64,000 bases of DNA from Sinorhizobium kostiense (lineage in GTDB: Bacteria > Pseudomonadota > Alphaproteobacteria > Rhizobiales > Rhizobiaceae): contig NZ_JAGILA010000001.1 in assembly GCF_017874595.1 (NCBI RefSeq), positions 868,001 to 932,000 on the forward strand. The letters run 5' to 3'. The first letter of the stretch is position 1; every line of letters begins with the position of its first letter. Shown piece by piece: positions 1 to 9,144 of the stretch. Made by a program: the position numbers and the translations under genes. Below the pieces are notes generated by a model, which did not search any database, was not told the origin of the DNA, and was given only the letters and a program-made list of their open reading frames with translations.

Positions 1-930
1 GTTCTCGCGGTGCAGTATGCCGATGAAGTTCCAGCCGATGGCGGCGTCCGGATCCAAGGTTTCGTAGAGCAGGATGACGCCACCCGCATGATCGCGGCTG
101 CCGAGCAGCATCTTCCAACGACCGTCCGGGCCCTTGATCACGTAGGGATCGCGGAAATCCAGCGTCAGGCCGAGATCGGCCGGGCGCTCGGGAAGGATGA
201 TCTCGCCCGGGCCGGCGGTAATCCCGTCACGGCTGACCGCCGTCAGCTGGATCTGCTCCTCCGGTTCTCGATCCTTGACCTGTTCGGTGAAGAAGATGCG
301 GATGCCTGGTTCCTCTCCGGAAACCGCAATCGCTGAACCGGAAAACGCGCCGCCCCGGCCGTCCGCGCGAGCCGAGAGTTCCGCCGAGGGAAACAGGAAC
401 ATGGGCAGGTGCTTCCAGCGGAGATAGTCGTCGGAAACGGCATGGCCCCAATGCATCGTGTTCCAGCGCAGGCTGTGGGGATAGTGCTGATAGAAGAGAT
501 GAAGCTTGTCGCAGAAGCGGCCGAAACCGTTCGGGTCGTTCATCCATCCGAAAGGTGGGCGGAAATGATAGCTGTCAGGGACGATGGGTGTGGAATTGGC
601 TTCACCGCTGTAGAGAACAACGATGCCCTTATCCAAAACGTTCGCTTCCGAAAAGGCATAGACGACGGAGAGCCTCGTGTTCGCGGCGTCATAATTGAAA
701 GAGGTTTCGCCGGCCGCTTCGATCAGCAGCGCACGGAACTCGAACTCCTCGGTGTTTCGCGCCGTGAGGCGGCCGATTTCCTGTCCGTCCTGGCTCGCCT
801 TAAGTTCGGCCGGCGTATCTGCATCGACCGGCTTCAGCCACGCATGGAGCGTGGTCCCAGCGGGGACGGCGGCGCTGAACGTCTTCAGGCTGCCGCCGAG
901 GAGGGACGAGGGGGTGGTGTGGCTTGTCAT
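1..930 (-). CDS. GH32 beta-fructosidase (levanase/sucrose hydrolase type), 3' end cut by window edge
   Basis: Reading from the ATG at 930, the minus frame stays open to position 1, so at least 310 residues are present and the C-terminus lies outside the window. The family-32 signature WMNDPNG is at about residues 129-135; its Asp is the catalytic nucleophile. A later FRDP motif (within LDFRDPYV) carries the transition-state-stabilising Asp. A stretch of about 115 residues precedes the NDPNG box, longer than in minimal invertases, so a small N-terminal domain is likely. No signal peptide is visible, which suggests cytoplasmic cleavage of an imported beta-fructoside. It starts 3 bp after the permease stop and is the fifth gene of the lacI operon. 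Whether the substrate is sucrose, levan or an oligofructan cannot be told from sequence. Confidence 0.9.
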   Translation of the reverse strand, partial: MTSHTTPSSLLGGSLKTFSAAVPAGTTLHAWLKPVDADTPAELKASQDGQEIGRLTARNTEEFEFRALLIEAAGETSFNYDAANTRLSVVYAFSEANVLDKGIVVLYSGEANSTPIVPDSYHFRPPFGWMNDPNGFGRFCDKLHLFYQHYPHSLRWNTMHWGHAVSDDYLRWKHLPMFLFPSAELSARADGRGGAFSGSAIAVSGEEPGIRIFFTEQVKDREPEEQIQLTAVSRDGITAGPGEIILPERPADLGLTLDFRDPYVIKGPDGRWKMLLGSRDHAGGVILLYETLDPDAAIGWNFIGILHREN

Positions 931-933
931 TAA

Positions 934-1827
934 TCAACCTTTCACCGCCGACCCAACGAAGGAACTGACGAACCAGCGCTGGAACGCGAGATAGAGAGCG
1001 AGGATCGGGAGCATCATCAGGACGGACGCCGCCATGGCACGATCCCAGTAGATGCTGTCCTGACCGAAGAAAGTGGCGATGGCGACGGCGATTGGCCGGG
1101 CATAATCGGTCTGTGTCACCAGGGTCGGCCAGAGGTACTGGTTCCAGGACTCGATCCCCATCAGGATAGAGACGGTGGCGAGTGCCGGAAGGCTCAGCGG
1201 CAGGAAGATCGAGCGATAGATGCGGAACACGGATGCACCGTCGATCTCAGCCGCTTCGAAAAGCTCCTTTGGAAGCTGGGCGAAGAACTGGTAGAACAGA
1301 AAAATGTAAAGCGGGCTCGCCACCCAAGGGACGATTTGCACTGCAAAGCTATCAGTCATGCCCGCGCGCGACACCATGATCACGAGGGGCATGATGATGC
1401 TCTCCTGCGGGATGACGTAGAGGGCGATCACCAGCGACAGGACGAGCGCGCGGCCGCGCAGCGACCCCCAGGCCAACACGAAGCCAGCCATGGAATTGAC
1501 GACCAATCCAGCGCCGACGGTGCACGCCAGAATGAACAGCGAGTTCAGCAGATAACGGCCAAAGGCGAGCTCACCTGAGAAATTGCCGACCTCCCAGAAG
1601 TTTGAGAGCGTCGGGTTCGACACCCAGAAGGCGCGGAAGCTGCCCATGTCGGCAAGGATCTGGAAGCGGTCGTCCTTGAGGCTCGCCACAACCAGCATGA
1701 GCAGCGGAGAGACGATGACGAGAGCGATGACGAGGATGCAGGCGGTCTGCACAAGGCGCAAGGAACGGATGGCGGAGCGCTCGCGCGTCAATTCGGTCTG
1801 CATGGCGGTAATGGCGAGATCAGACAT
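934..1827 (-). CDS. Carbohydrate ABC transporter permease, MalG type
   Basis: Integral membrane protein of 297 residues with about six hydrophobic segments. Near the C-terminal third it has the EAA loop (EAAEIDGASVFRIYRSIFLPL), which docks the ATPase. It is the second permease of a CUT1-type sugar importer. Its start overlaps the preceding permease gene by 8 bp and it is followed after 3 bp by the GH32 gene, so the three are translationally coupled. The ATPase for this importer is not in the window and may lie beyond the left edge or be shared. Assignment to beta-fructoside uptake is inferred from the GH32 neighbour. Confidence 0.92.
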   Translation of the reverse strand: MSDLAITAMQTELTRERSAIRSLRLVQTACILVIALVIVSPLLMLVVASLKDDRFQILADMGSFRAFWVSNPTLSNFWEVGNFSGELAFGRYLLNSLFILACTVGAGLVVNSMAGFVLAWGSLRGRALVLSLVIALYVIPQESIIMPLVIMVSRAGMTDSFAVQIVPWVASPLYIFLFYQFFAQLPKELFEAAEIDGASVFRIYRSIFLPLSLPALATVSILMGIESWNQYLWPTLVTQTDYARPIAVAIATFFGQDSIYWDRAMAASVLMMLPILALYLAFQRWFVSSFVGSAVKG

Positions 1828-2761
1828 CGAAACGCCTCAGAAGCTGGCGCTGCAGCAGCGCGATGACGAGAACGATCAGGAAGAGAATGACCGAGACTGC
1901 CGAGGCGAGCCCGAGCTTCTGTTCCTCGAAGCCGGTGCGAACCATGTAGTGCACCACGGTTTCGGTGCTGCTCTTCGGGCCGCCCTGGGTCAGGATCGCC
2001 ACCTGGGTGTACAGCTTGAAGGCCTGGATCGTGGTGATCACCAGCACGAACACGTGAGTCGGTCTCAGGCCCGGCATGGTCACGTGCCAGAAGCGCTGGA
2101 AGGCATTTGCGCCGTCGATCCTCGCGGCGTCGTAGAGCTCGTCGGGGATGCCCTGCAATCCGGCGAGATAGACGATCATCTGGAAACCGTAGGCCTGCCA
2201 GGCTGAAAGCAGCACGATCGAGAACATCGCCCAGTTCGGGTCGCCGAGCCAATCGATCGGCTGGATGCGCCCGCCGGAGAGGAAGCCGATCACCTGGTTG
2301 ATCGGTCCCGTAGGGTACTGAAAGAGCGTCCCCCAGATCACGCAGACGACCACTATTGAAGTGATGGCGGGCAGAAAGAACATGCCCCGGAAGACATTGC
2401 GCAATGGGAGCTTCTGGTTCAGCAGCAGCGCGGTCGCAAAGGCTAGGCCGCATTGAACCGGAATGACCCAGAAGGTGAACCGCGAGACGTTCCACAGCGA
2501 TGTCCAGAAGAGATCGTCCTTGAAGATGCGCAGGAAATTGGTGAGGCCGATAAAGCGGACTGGCGTCGGGCGTGGCACTAGCGGCTGGTTGGTCATCGCC
2601 GTCCAGAACGACAGGAGAAAGGGCACGACCAGGAAGATCGTCAGCAGCATCACCGCCGGCGCGAGCATGCCGATCTCCTGGAACAGGCGGGCCCTGTCCC
2701 TGCGCCGGGCGGGGCGCACAAGGGCTGCCGTCGCTGTCAGCGCCGGTTGCTGCAAGGTCAT
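1820..2761 (-). CDS. Carbohydrate ABC transporter permease, MalF type
   Basis: 313-residue inner-membrane permease with a long N-terminal cytoplasmic start, several transmembrane helices and an EAA-type loop (YDAARIDGANAFQRFWHVTMP). The start is supported by an AGGAGG-like ribosome site directly upstream. It pairs with the overlapping MalG-type permease and with the binding protein 121 bp upstream. Family membership is clear; the transported sugar is inferred from the adjacent GH32 enzyme. Confidence 0.92.
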   Translation of the reverse strand: MTLQQPALTATAALVRPARRRDRARLFQEIGMLAPAVMLLTIFLVVPFLLSFWTAMTNQPLVPRPTPVRFIGLTNFLRIFKDDLFWTSLWNVSRFTFWVIPVQCGLAFATALLLNQKLPLRNVFRGMFFLPAITSIVVVCVIWGTLFQYPTGPINQVIGFLSGGRIQPIDWLGDPNWAMFSIVLLSAWQAYGFQMIVYLAGLQGIPDELYDAARIDGANAFQRFWHVTMPGLRPTHVFVLVITTIQAFKLYTQVAILTQGGPKSSTETVVHYMVRTGFEEQKLGLASAVSVILFLIVLVIALLQRQLLRRFDV

Positions 2762-2882
2762 TTTCTCCTCCTCATAGAGTTCGCGCTATCGGGAGCCGCG
2801 CGACCAGCGGCTATAGGGCCATCACATCCTTCGGGCGTGCGGCTGCGCGGCATTGGCGCTGCGCGCCGCACTCTCCTCGAAA

Positions 2883-4169
2883 TTATTGCTGTTCGTCGAA
2901 GGGCGGATAGCCGTCATTCTCTTCGATGTCCTCGTCGATCTTCTCGGCTGCGGCGGTCAGCGCCGCCTTGACGTCGCCGCCGTTGAAGATCTCATCGACG
3001 GCTCCCATGAAGGCCGAGGTGATCGCCGGATAGGCCGGATGCGGGGGCCGAGCAATCGCGGTCTTCGATGCCTGCTCGAAAGCGACGGCCATCGGTCCAC
3101 CGGGGGCATACAGCGGTGAATCCGCAGCGAAGCTTTTCAAGCCCGGATAGCCAGATGTCTCTTTTGCATGTTCCCGAAGCTCCTTGTCCTTCAGCATGAA
3201 GCTCACGAACTTGCCGGCAATCTCAGGGTGTTCGGAAGCCGTGGTGATGCCCCAGATCCACGTACCGTTCGGACTGGCGCCCTTCGGGCCGAACTTTGGC
3301 AGCGGCATCACGACGACATCGTCCTTCATCGAGGCTGCGGCTTCGGCATAGAACCAGTGGCCACCGAACGCGAGCGCCGCCGGATGCCCCTCGGCAAAGA
3401 ACTGGTTGGTGCCGGAAGATTGCGGCACGACCCAGCCGTTCTTCACCCATTTCTGCATCATCGTTAGCGCATCGACGCAGGGATCGCTGTCGAGTGTGCC
3501 GACAGATTTCCATGTGTTGCGGTCGATCAGGTCGCAGCCGGCCGATTGCAGGATCGGGCCGTAGGCATAGGTGATCCATTCGGTCTTGATGCCATAGCCG
3601 CGGAAAGTGTCGATCGGCCATTTGACGCCCCCGAGCTTCGAGAGCTTCTCGAGGTAACCTTCGAATTCCTCGCGCGTCCAGGCGTCATCCACGCCCTTGG
3701 GGATGCGGGCGCCGATCGCTTCGAGATATTTCCTGTTGCCGTAGAGCACGACAGAAGAGTCGGTGAGGCCGACCGCATAGAGTTCCTTGTCGATCGGATA
3801 GGTGCCCTGAGCGATGTTTGACCCGGTCATGTCCTCAAGAATGTCCTTGTCGATCAGCGGCTTGATCGGCTGCAGGTAGCCCGACCAGACGTAGTTCGCG
3901 AGGAAGGGTGCATCGAGCTCCATGATGTCCGGCATCTGCTTGGCCATGACGGCTGCGCTGAACTTCTCGTTATAGGCGTCGTGCGGCGCATAGATGAGTT
4001 CGATGTCGACGTCGGGATTGGCCTCCTCAAAGCGCTTCGCGACTTCCCCGAAGGTCGAGACCCAGCCGGGATCGCCTTGGTGCATCATGCGGATCACCGT
4101 CTTCGCTTCGGCCTGAACGGCAATCAAGGCAGTAGATACCGCCAGTAGTGCAAGTAAACGTTTACCCAT
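2883..4169 (-). CDS. Periplasmic sugar-binding protein (ABC family 1)
   Basis: About 428 residues. I place the start at the internal ATG 4169 because an AGGAGG site lies 7 bases upstream and a normal signal peptide follows (MGKRLLALLAVSTALIAVQ, cleaved after an Ala-rich AEA). The earlier in-frame ATG would add 11 charged residues before the signal. The mature part has the usual CUT1 binding-protein features, such as a KRFEEANPDVDIE segment after strand one and an NGTWIWGI stretch. It captures the sugar in the periplasm for the two permeases that follow. A 12-bp LacI-type palindrome sits inside codons 1-6. It begins 39 bp after the lacI stop, so it is probably co-transcribed with lacI. Confidence 0.92.
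   Translation of the reverse strand: MGKRLLALLAVSTALIAVQAEAKTVIRMMHQGDPGWVSTFGEVAKRFEEANPDVDIELIYAPHDAYNEKFSAAVMAKQMPDIMELDAPFLANYVWSGYLQPIKPLIDKDILEDMTGSNIAQGTYPIDKELYAVGLTDSSVVLYGNRKYLEAIGARIPKGVDDAWTREEFEGYLEKLSKLGGVKWPIDTFRGYGIKTEWITYAYGPILQSAGCDLIDRNTWKSVGTLDSDPCVDALTMMQKWVKNGWVVPQSSGTNQFFAEGHPAALAFGGHWFYAEAAASMKDDVVVMPLPKFGPKGASPNGTWIWGITTASEHPEIAGKFVSFMLKDKELREHAKETSGYPGLKSFAADSPLYAPGGPMAVAFEQASKTAIARPPHPAYPAITSAFMGAVDEIFNGGDVKAALTAAAEKIDEDIEENDGYPPFDEQQ
4154..4165. promoter_or_regulatory. Putative LacI-family operator (perfect palindrome)
   Basis: GTAAACGTTTAC is a perfect 12-bp palindrome with the central CG step typical of LacI/PurR-family operators (compare the known PurR core CAAACGTTTG). 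It overlaps the first codons of the binding-protein gene, just downstream of the cognate lacI. Because it is coding sequence (Gly-Lys-Arg-Leu-Leu), chance is possible, but a related 10/12 site lies in front of lacI. Confidence 0.45.
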
Positions 4170-4208
4170 CGTTCGCTCCTCCTCATGGGCCTGATGCTGC
4201 AATTCAAA

Positions 4209-5213
4209 TCAAACGGATGACCGCTCCACCAGTTGGAACGGCAACTTGCGCACCTCTTTGGGCATGGCGTCGGCCGCAAGCAGAATATCTGCCGCCAAGC
4301 GGCCCATGGCGCGGTGCGGCAGGGCCATGGTCGTCAAGGGTGGATCGAGCCGCGAGGCGATATCCACCTGGTTATCGAAACTCGCCACAGCGACATCGTC
4401 GGGGATCTCGGCGCCCACGCGACGAAGCGCCGCGTAAACTTCCATGGCAACACGGTCGTTGCCACAAAGGATCGCATCCGGCCGGTTGGGGCCGCTCATG
4501 AGCTCGGCAACGTGGGAAAGAACGAGACTGGGTGCCCTGTCACTATAGACCGCTCTGCGGACGGCGGGTAATACGCCGGCGCTGGCGCCGTCAATCCCGC
4601 CTTCCGTCAAGGCTTGCCGGAAACCCGCCTCACGCAATTCGCCGGCGAGCAGGCCCGGAAGGTTGATGAAGACGATGTTTCGGCGCCCGGAATCGATCAG
4701 ATAGCTGGTGATCTCATGCGCGGCGCCAAACTCGTCCGGAACGAGCGACATCACACGATCATTCGCCTCACGGCAATTGATCATCACGCCAACGGCGCCG
4801 GCAAACTCCTCCGGCAGCGCTACGGTCTTATGGTACATGGCGGCATAGGCGATCGCGCGAGGGCGAAAGCGGCGGACTTCCTCTAGCACGGAGGCCAGAT
4901 CCCGACGGCCGCTGAGCGTCATAGCGAAGACGGCCATGTCCGAGGCCCGCGCCGCGCCGTCGAGGCCGCGGATGATCTCGGTGGCGAAGGGGGAGGTGAT
5001 CAATTCATCCGCGACGACCCCGATCAGCGGCATCCAGCCCTGCCGCATGCCCCGGGCGGCGAGATTGGTGACGTAACCGAGTTCCTCCGCTATTTCCTTG
5101 ATGCGCTGCCGCGTTTGGTTGGACATGCGCGCCGATCCGCCATGCAATGCGCCGGACACGGTCTTGACGGAGACGCCCGCACGCTCGGCTATGTCGCTCA
5201 ACGAGATTGTCAC
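4209..5213 (-). CDS. LacI-family transcriptional repressor
   Basis: 334 residues. The N-terminal helix-turn-helix (residues about 4-24, LSDIAERAGVSVKTVSGAL) and hinge region are followed by a periplasmic-binding-protein-like effector domain. The DNA-binding half is complete. The gene is first in the minus-strand sugar operon, so it probably represses itself and the transporter/GH32 genes and responds to a sugar such as fructose or sucrose. A candidate operator lies 14 bp upstream of its start and a better palindrome lies at the start of the next gene. Confidence 0.92.
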   Translation of the reverse strand: MTISLSDIAERAGVSVKTVSGALHGGSARMSNQTRQRIKEIAEELGYVTNLAARGMRQGWMPLIGVVADELITSPFATEIIRGLDGAARASDMAVFAMTLSGRRDLASVLEEVRRFRPRAIAYAAMYHKTVALPEEFAGAVGVMINCREANDRVMSLVPDEFGAAHEITSYLIDSGRRNIVFINLPGLLAGELREAGFRQALTEGGIDGASAGVLPAVRRAVYSDRAPSLVLSHVAELMSGPNRPDAILCGNDRVAMEVYAALRRVGAEIPDDVAVASFDNQVDIASRLDPPLTTMALPHRAMGRLAADILLAADAMPKEVRKLPFQLVERSSV

Positions 5214-5552
5214 GAATATGCCTTGGGTTAACGATTACTCAGCTAAACTACCATTGGCCGGTTCAAAGAGTCAATCCCGCAGGCGCCGCCGCGGGTTGCG
5301 CATCAAGGCGGCGCGCTGGCCGCCCTTCTCGGGAAGAGAATGCAACTTCTGCGTAAGGCACGCAGAGGGCGTCCCTTACGCTTTTCGTCTTTCTGGAATA
5401 TATTAGAAAACTGAATTTCGACGAATGGTAGCGGGCAGGGCCTGCGCCCATCGCCCGCGCGTCCTTGAAATCGAGGTTGATTCAAGGGGACATGGAGCAG
5501 GGCGGCCTCCATTGGCATTCGTTCCGCGCGACGAGACCCTGAGGCTTGGCGC
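5214..5552. other. Divergent intergenic region: lacI promoter and nfeD upstream sequence
   Basis: 339 bp between divergent genes. It holds an operator-like GTTAACGATTAC at 5227-5238, an AT-rich patch around 5385-5420 suited to promoter elements, and a 7-bp perfect inverted repeat CCTTGAA/TTCAAGG (5463-5487, 11-base spacer) about 66 bp before nfeD. I see no further gene. Confidence 0.5.
5227..5238. promoter_or_regulatory. Putative lacI autoregulatory operator
   Basis: GTTAACGATTAC matches the perfect palindrome at 4154-4165 in 10 of 12 positions, including the central CG, and lies 14 bp upstream of the lacI start codon. That position suits autorepression. The two differing positions break the symmetry, so it would be a weaker site. 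Confidence 0.35.
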
Positions 5553-6908
5553 ATGTTCCGTGTCTTCGCTCTTCTATTCTTCGTTCTGGCGACTTTCGCC
5601 TGGCATGCTCAATCTGCGCCAGAGGCGGAACGTGTCGCGCTCGTCCTGCACGTCGACGGTGCAATCAGCCCGGCAACGGCGGAATATGTGACGAGGGGGC
5701 TTCAGCGCGCCAAAGAGCGCGGCGCCGCGCTCGTTGTTCTGAGGATGGACACGCCCGGCGGCCTCGATACCTCCATGCGAGAGATCATTCGCGACATCCT
5801 CGATTCCACCGTGCCGGTCGCGAGCTTCGTCGCACCGAGCGGCGCGAGGGCAGCGAGCGCTGGCACCTACATTCTCTATGCCAGCCACGTTGCCGCGATG
5901 GCGCCCGGCACGAATCTCGGCGCGGCGACGCCGATCGCCATCGGGGGCGGTCTCTTTGGCGGCGACGAGGAGGACCGGGAGAAGTCCGGCAAGCAAGATC
6001 AAGGGGAGGCGCCCAAACGTCCCTCCAATGCGGGCGAGGCGAAGCTGATCAACGATGCGGTCGCTTATATTCGCGGGCTCGCCGAGCTGCGCGGCCGCAA
6101 CGCCGACTGGGCGGAGCGGGCCGTGCGGGAGGCGGCGAGCCTTCCGTCCGCCGCGGCCGCACGCGAAGGGATCATCGATTTCACGGCCGTCAGCGTCGAA
6201 GATCTTTTGAAGCAGGCACACGGCCGCACGGTCCGCGTCGGCCAGGCGGACGTCCGGCTCGACACGGCGGGGCTCGCGATCGAAGATTTGACGCCGGATT
6301 GGCGGACCAGGCTGCTGTCGGTGATCACTAATCCAAACGTCGCACTCCTCCTGATGATCGTCGGCATCTACGGCCTGATTTTCGAGTTTCTCTCGCCCGG
6401 GACGATGGTGCCAGGCACGATCGGCGGCATCAGCCTTCTCCTCGGTCTCTATGCGCTGGCAGTGCTGCCGGTGAGCTATGCCGGCATCGGCCTTATCGTG
6501 CTCGGGACCGGCCTCCTTGTGGCCGAGGCGCATTCGCCCTCCTTCGGCGTGCTCGGAATCGGCGGCGGGCTCGCGATCGTCCTCGGTGCTGCCATCCTCT
6601 TCGATACGGATGTGCCGGGTCTGCAGGTGTCCTGGCCTGTCCTTGGCGGTCTTGCGCTCGCAAGCCTCGTTTTCAGTCTGGTCGTTGCTCGTCTTGCCTT
6701 CATCTCGCGACGGCACAGAGTCGTCACCGGTGCGGAAGAGATGATCGGGATACCCGGCAAGGTCGACAGTTGGGCGGGTGCGGCCGGTTACGTCATCGCC
6801 CATGGGGAGCGCTGGAAGGCGGTCAGCAGCGAGCCGCTCGATCCCGGAGAGGACGTGAAGGTCGTCGGCAGGGACGGCCTGACGCTCAAGGTGGCGCGCA
6901 GGATCTAG
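5553..6908 (+). CDS. nfeD: NfeD-family membrane serine protease (ClpP class)
   Basis: 451 residues. A signal peptide ([19 protein letters not shown]) is followed by a ClpP/SppA-like protease domain with the catalytic-serine motif [10 protein letters not shown] at about residues 98-107 (Ser102) and a conserved Lys near residue 140. Four to five hydrophobic segments follow (about 245-390), then a C-terminal OB-fold domain with GIPGKVDSW and GERWKAVS. This is the full-length NfeD architecture (nodulation efficiency protein D). The next gene, 10 bp downstream, encodes the SPFH partner; in characterised homologues the protease cleaves the partner's hydrophobic C-terminus. Its role is membrane quality control by family knowledge; a nodulation role here is only suggested. 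Confidence 0.9.
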   Translation: MFRVFALLFFVLATFAWHAQSAPEAERVALVLHVDGAISPATAEYVTRGLQRAKERGAALVVLRMDTPGGLDTSMREIIRDILDSTVPVASFVAPSGARAASAGTYILYASHVAAMAPGTNLGAATPIAIGGGLFGGDEEDREKSGKQDQGEAPKRPSNAGEAKLINDAVAYIRGLAELRGRNADWAERAVREAASLPSAAAAREGIIDFTAVSVEDLLKQAHGRTVRVGQADVRLDTAGLAIEDLTPDWRTRLLSVITNPNVALLLMIVGIYGLIFEFLSPGTMVPGTIGGISLLLGLYALAVLPVSYAGIGLIVLGTGLLVAEAHSPSFGVLGIGGGLAIVLGAAILFDTDVPGLQVSWPVLGGLALASLVFSLVVARLAFISRRHRVVTGAEEMIGIPGKVDSWAGAAGYVIAHGERWKAVSSEPLDPGEDVKVVGRDGLTLKVARRI

Positions 6909-6918
6909 GAGGACGCCG

Positions 6919-7689
6919 ATGCCCTTGTTTGGAAGTCTTGTCCCGCTGCTGGCGGCGCTGTTCATTCTGCTGGTTATCATCGCCTATGCGATCCGGATCC
7001 TCAGGGAATATGAGCGCGGCGTCATTTTCACGCTCGGCCGCTTCACTGGCGTCAAGGGTCCGGGGCTCATCCTCCTTCTTCCCTATGTGCAACAGATGGT
7101 GCGCGTAGATTTGAGAACCCGCGTGTTAGACGTGCCGAGCCAGGATGTGATTTCTCATGATAACGTCTCCGTGCGCGTTAGCGCGGTCATCTATTTCCGG
7201 GTCATCGACGCGGAGAAGTCGACGATCCAGGTCGAGGATTTCATGATGGCGACGAGCCAACTCGCCCAGACCACGCTCCGCTCCGTGCTCGGCAAACACG
7301 ATCTCGACGAGATGCTGGCCGAACGCGATCGTCTCAACGACGACATTCAGAAGATACTCGACGTCCAGACCGACGCTTGGGGTATCAAGGTTGCGACCGT
7401 CGAGATCAAGCATGTCGACATCAACGAGTCGATGATCCGGGCGATCGCCCGCCAGGCGGAGGCCGAGCGGGAGCGGCGAGCCAAGGTCATCAATGCCGAG
7501 GGCGAGCAGCAGGCGGCGGCAAAGCTGCTCGAGGCGGCGGAAATCCTTGCCCGCCAGCCCCAGGCGATGCAATTGCGCTACCTGAGCACCCTGAATGTCA
7601 TTGCCGGCGAGAAGAATTCGACGGTCATTTTTCCCTTCCCGATGGAGCTTGCCAACATGCTCCCACCCAAGGCGCACTCTTCCGAATAG
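6919..7689 (+). CDS. SPFH/stomatin-like slipin, NfeD partner
   Basis: 256 residues. One N-terminal membrane anchor ([19 protein letters not shown]) is followed by the stomatin/prohibitin domain with [12 protein letters not shown] and [18 protein letters not shown], then an Ala/Glu-rich coiled coil (about 170-215). It forms oligomeric membrane microdomains in the family. It is in an operon with nfeD (10-bp gap), the standard pairing. The [12 protein letters not shown] segment and hydrophobic C-terminal region are typical slipin features. Confidence 0.92.
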   Translation: MPLFGSLVPLLAALFILLVIIAYAIRILREYERGVIFTLGRFTGVKGPGLILLLPYVQQMVRVDLRTRVLDVPSQDVISHDNVSVRVSAVIYFRVIDAEKSTIQVEDFMMATSQLAQTTLRSVLGKHDLDEMLAERDRLNDDIQKILDVQTDAWGIKVATVEIKHVDINESMIRAIARQAEAERERRAKVINAEGEQQAAAKLLEAAEILARQPQAMQLRYLSTLNVIAGEKNSTVIFPFPMELANMLPPKAHSSE

Positions 7690-7764
7690 CGCCGATTGTA
7701 TGAGGGATGTCCGAAGGGGCGTCCTGTGGGAACCTATGCGTGCGATGCGCTTCAGATCTTTGTT

Positions 7765-7778
7765 TTGACTTTGATCAC
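7765..7778 (+). promoter_or_regulatory. Weak FixK/FNR-like box
   Basis: TTGACTTTGATCAC matches the anaerobox TTGAT-N4-ATCAA at 8 of 10 fixed positions, about 90 bp before the GTG start of the DUF4010 gene. By itself it is marginal. It is listed because two clearer boxes follow within 3.3 kb. Confidence 0.25.
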
Positions 7779-7868
7779 TGCGGCCAGCTTAGAAAAAGGG
7801 AGGATATCAGTTCTCGCGATGCAAGATGTTCTGCATTGCGATCGATCACCGAACAGAGGACTGAAGCT

Positions 7869-9122
7869 GTGGTTGAAGGGCTTATTCCAAGAATCGGTCT
7901 AGCTCTCGCGATCGGCCTTCTGGTTGGTCTCGAACGGGGATGGCGCGAGCGCGATGCTCCGGAGGGGAGCCGCACGGCAGGCATCAGGACGTTTGGGATC
8001 TCCGGCCTGCTCGGCGGTATATTCGGAGCGCTTGCGACAGAGCAGGGTGGACACTTCATCTTTGCCGCGGGATTCCTCGGTTTTGCGGTTGCATTTGCAT
8101 GGTTCAAGATGCGCGAGGCACGTCACGACGAAGACTTCAGCGTCACCGGCGTCGTTTCTGCCCTCGCGGTTTTCGCACTCGGCGGGCTGGCGGTTGCTGG
8201 CGACTATCGCGCGGCGGCGGCCGGCGGTGCCGGTCTCGCGGCAATGTTGGCGAGCCGCGAGGTTCTCCACAAGCTATTGAAGCGCCTGACGTGGATCGAG
8301 CTTCGCTCAGCGCTCGTGCTCTCCGTCATGACGGCGATCGGCCTCCCGCTGATACCGGATCGAGCAATCGACCCATGGGGTGGCTTCAATCCCTGGGACA
8401 TCTGGTTCTTCACCGTCTTGAGCGCAGCGATATCCTTCATGGGATATATCGCCGTGCGCCTGTTCGGTTCGGCACGGGGGCTGCTGATCAGCGGCCTCTC
8501 CGGCGCTCTCGTCTCTTCGACGGCCGTCACTGCGAGCTTCGGTCACAAGGCCAGGAGCGGCGAAAGCGCGCTGCCGCTGGCGGGCGTGGCAAGCCTCGCC
8601 GCCGTGGTGTCGCTTCTGCGGGTGATGGGACTAGCCATGGTGCTCGCCCCGTCGGTTCTTCCCCAAATTGCGCCTGTCCTCCTGGCGGCCGTCGTAGTCT
8701 TTGCGCTTGTGGGTAATCTCTTGATGGTGCGCGGGCTCGCTCCGAGCGCCCAGGCGGTAAGCGCGCGCAATCCCTTCGAACTGGTGCCGCTTCTCGTCTT
8801 CGCCATGCTATTCGCGCTAACGGCCACCGGTGGCGCAGCGCTGGTGGCGCACGTCGGCAATGACAGCCTCATCGTCGTCTCCGCCCTGTCTGGGACATTC
8901 GACGTCGATGTCGCTGTCCTGAGCGCGTTACGCGCGACCAGCCACGGGCTACCTGCGGAGATCATCAGCCGCGCAGTACTCGCTGCGGCCGCTGCCAATG
9001 CCGCGGGCCGGCTCTTCGTTGCTGTCCTGTCGTCCGGAGTTGCCGCTTATTGGGTTCCTCTGGGCGTGGCGTCGGTCCTGGCTGTATCCGCAGGAACGGC
9101 CGTCCACTATGCCGTCGGATGA
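7869..9122 (+). CDS. MgtC/SapB and DUF4010 family membrane protein
   Basis: About 417 residues from the GTG at 7869, chosen because an AGAGGA site lies 9 bases upstream and the protein then starts next to the conserved MgtC-like segment (LALAIGLLVGLERGWRER). The longer reading from 7707 adds a Cys-rich stretch that does not look like real protein. The rest is highly hydrophobic, with about ten membrane helices, and includes the GLERGWRER, RTFGISGLLGG and SGLSGALVSSTAVT segments seen in DUF4010 proteins. Its function is not established. It may be co-regulated with the neighbouring stress genes. Confidence 0.8.
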   Translation: MVEGLIPRIGLALAIGLLVGLERGWRERDAPEGSRTAGIRTFGISGLLGGIFGALATEQGGHFIFAAGFLGFAVAFAWFKMREARHDEDFSVTGVVSALAVFALGGLAVAGDYRAAAAGGAGLAAMLASREVLHKLLKRLTWIELRSALVLSVMTAIGLPLIPDRAIDPWGGFNPWDIWFFTVLSAAISFMGYIAVRLFGSARGLLISGLSGALVSSTAVTASFGHKARSGESALPLAGVASLAAVVSLLRVMGLAMVLAPSVLPQIAPVLLAAVVVFALVGNLLMVRGLAPSAQAVSARNPFELVPLLVFAMLFALTATGGAALVAHVGNDSLIVVSALSGTFDVDVAVLSALRATSHGLPAEIISRAVLAAAAANAAGRLFVAVLSSGVAAYWVPLGVASVLAVSAGTAVHYAVG

Positions 9123-9144
9123 CGAGTGGCGGCCGCCTTTGATA

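Noticed and set aside
5574..6980. 468-codon minus-strand frame opposite nfeD
   Set aside because: NfeD on the plus strand has signal peptide, active site and membrane helices; the opposite frame is charged and featureless.
7707..7868. N-terminal extension of the DUF4010 protein from an upstream ATG
   Set aside because: The extension is Cys/Ser/Arg-rich and unlike the family; a GTG with AGAGGA at 7869 fits better.
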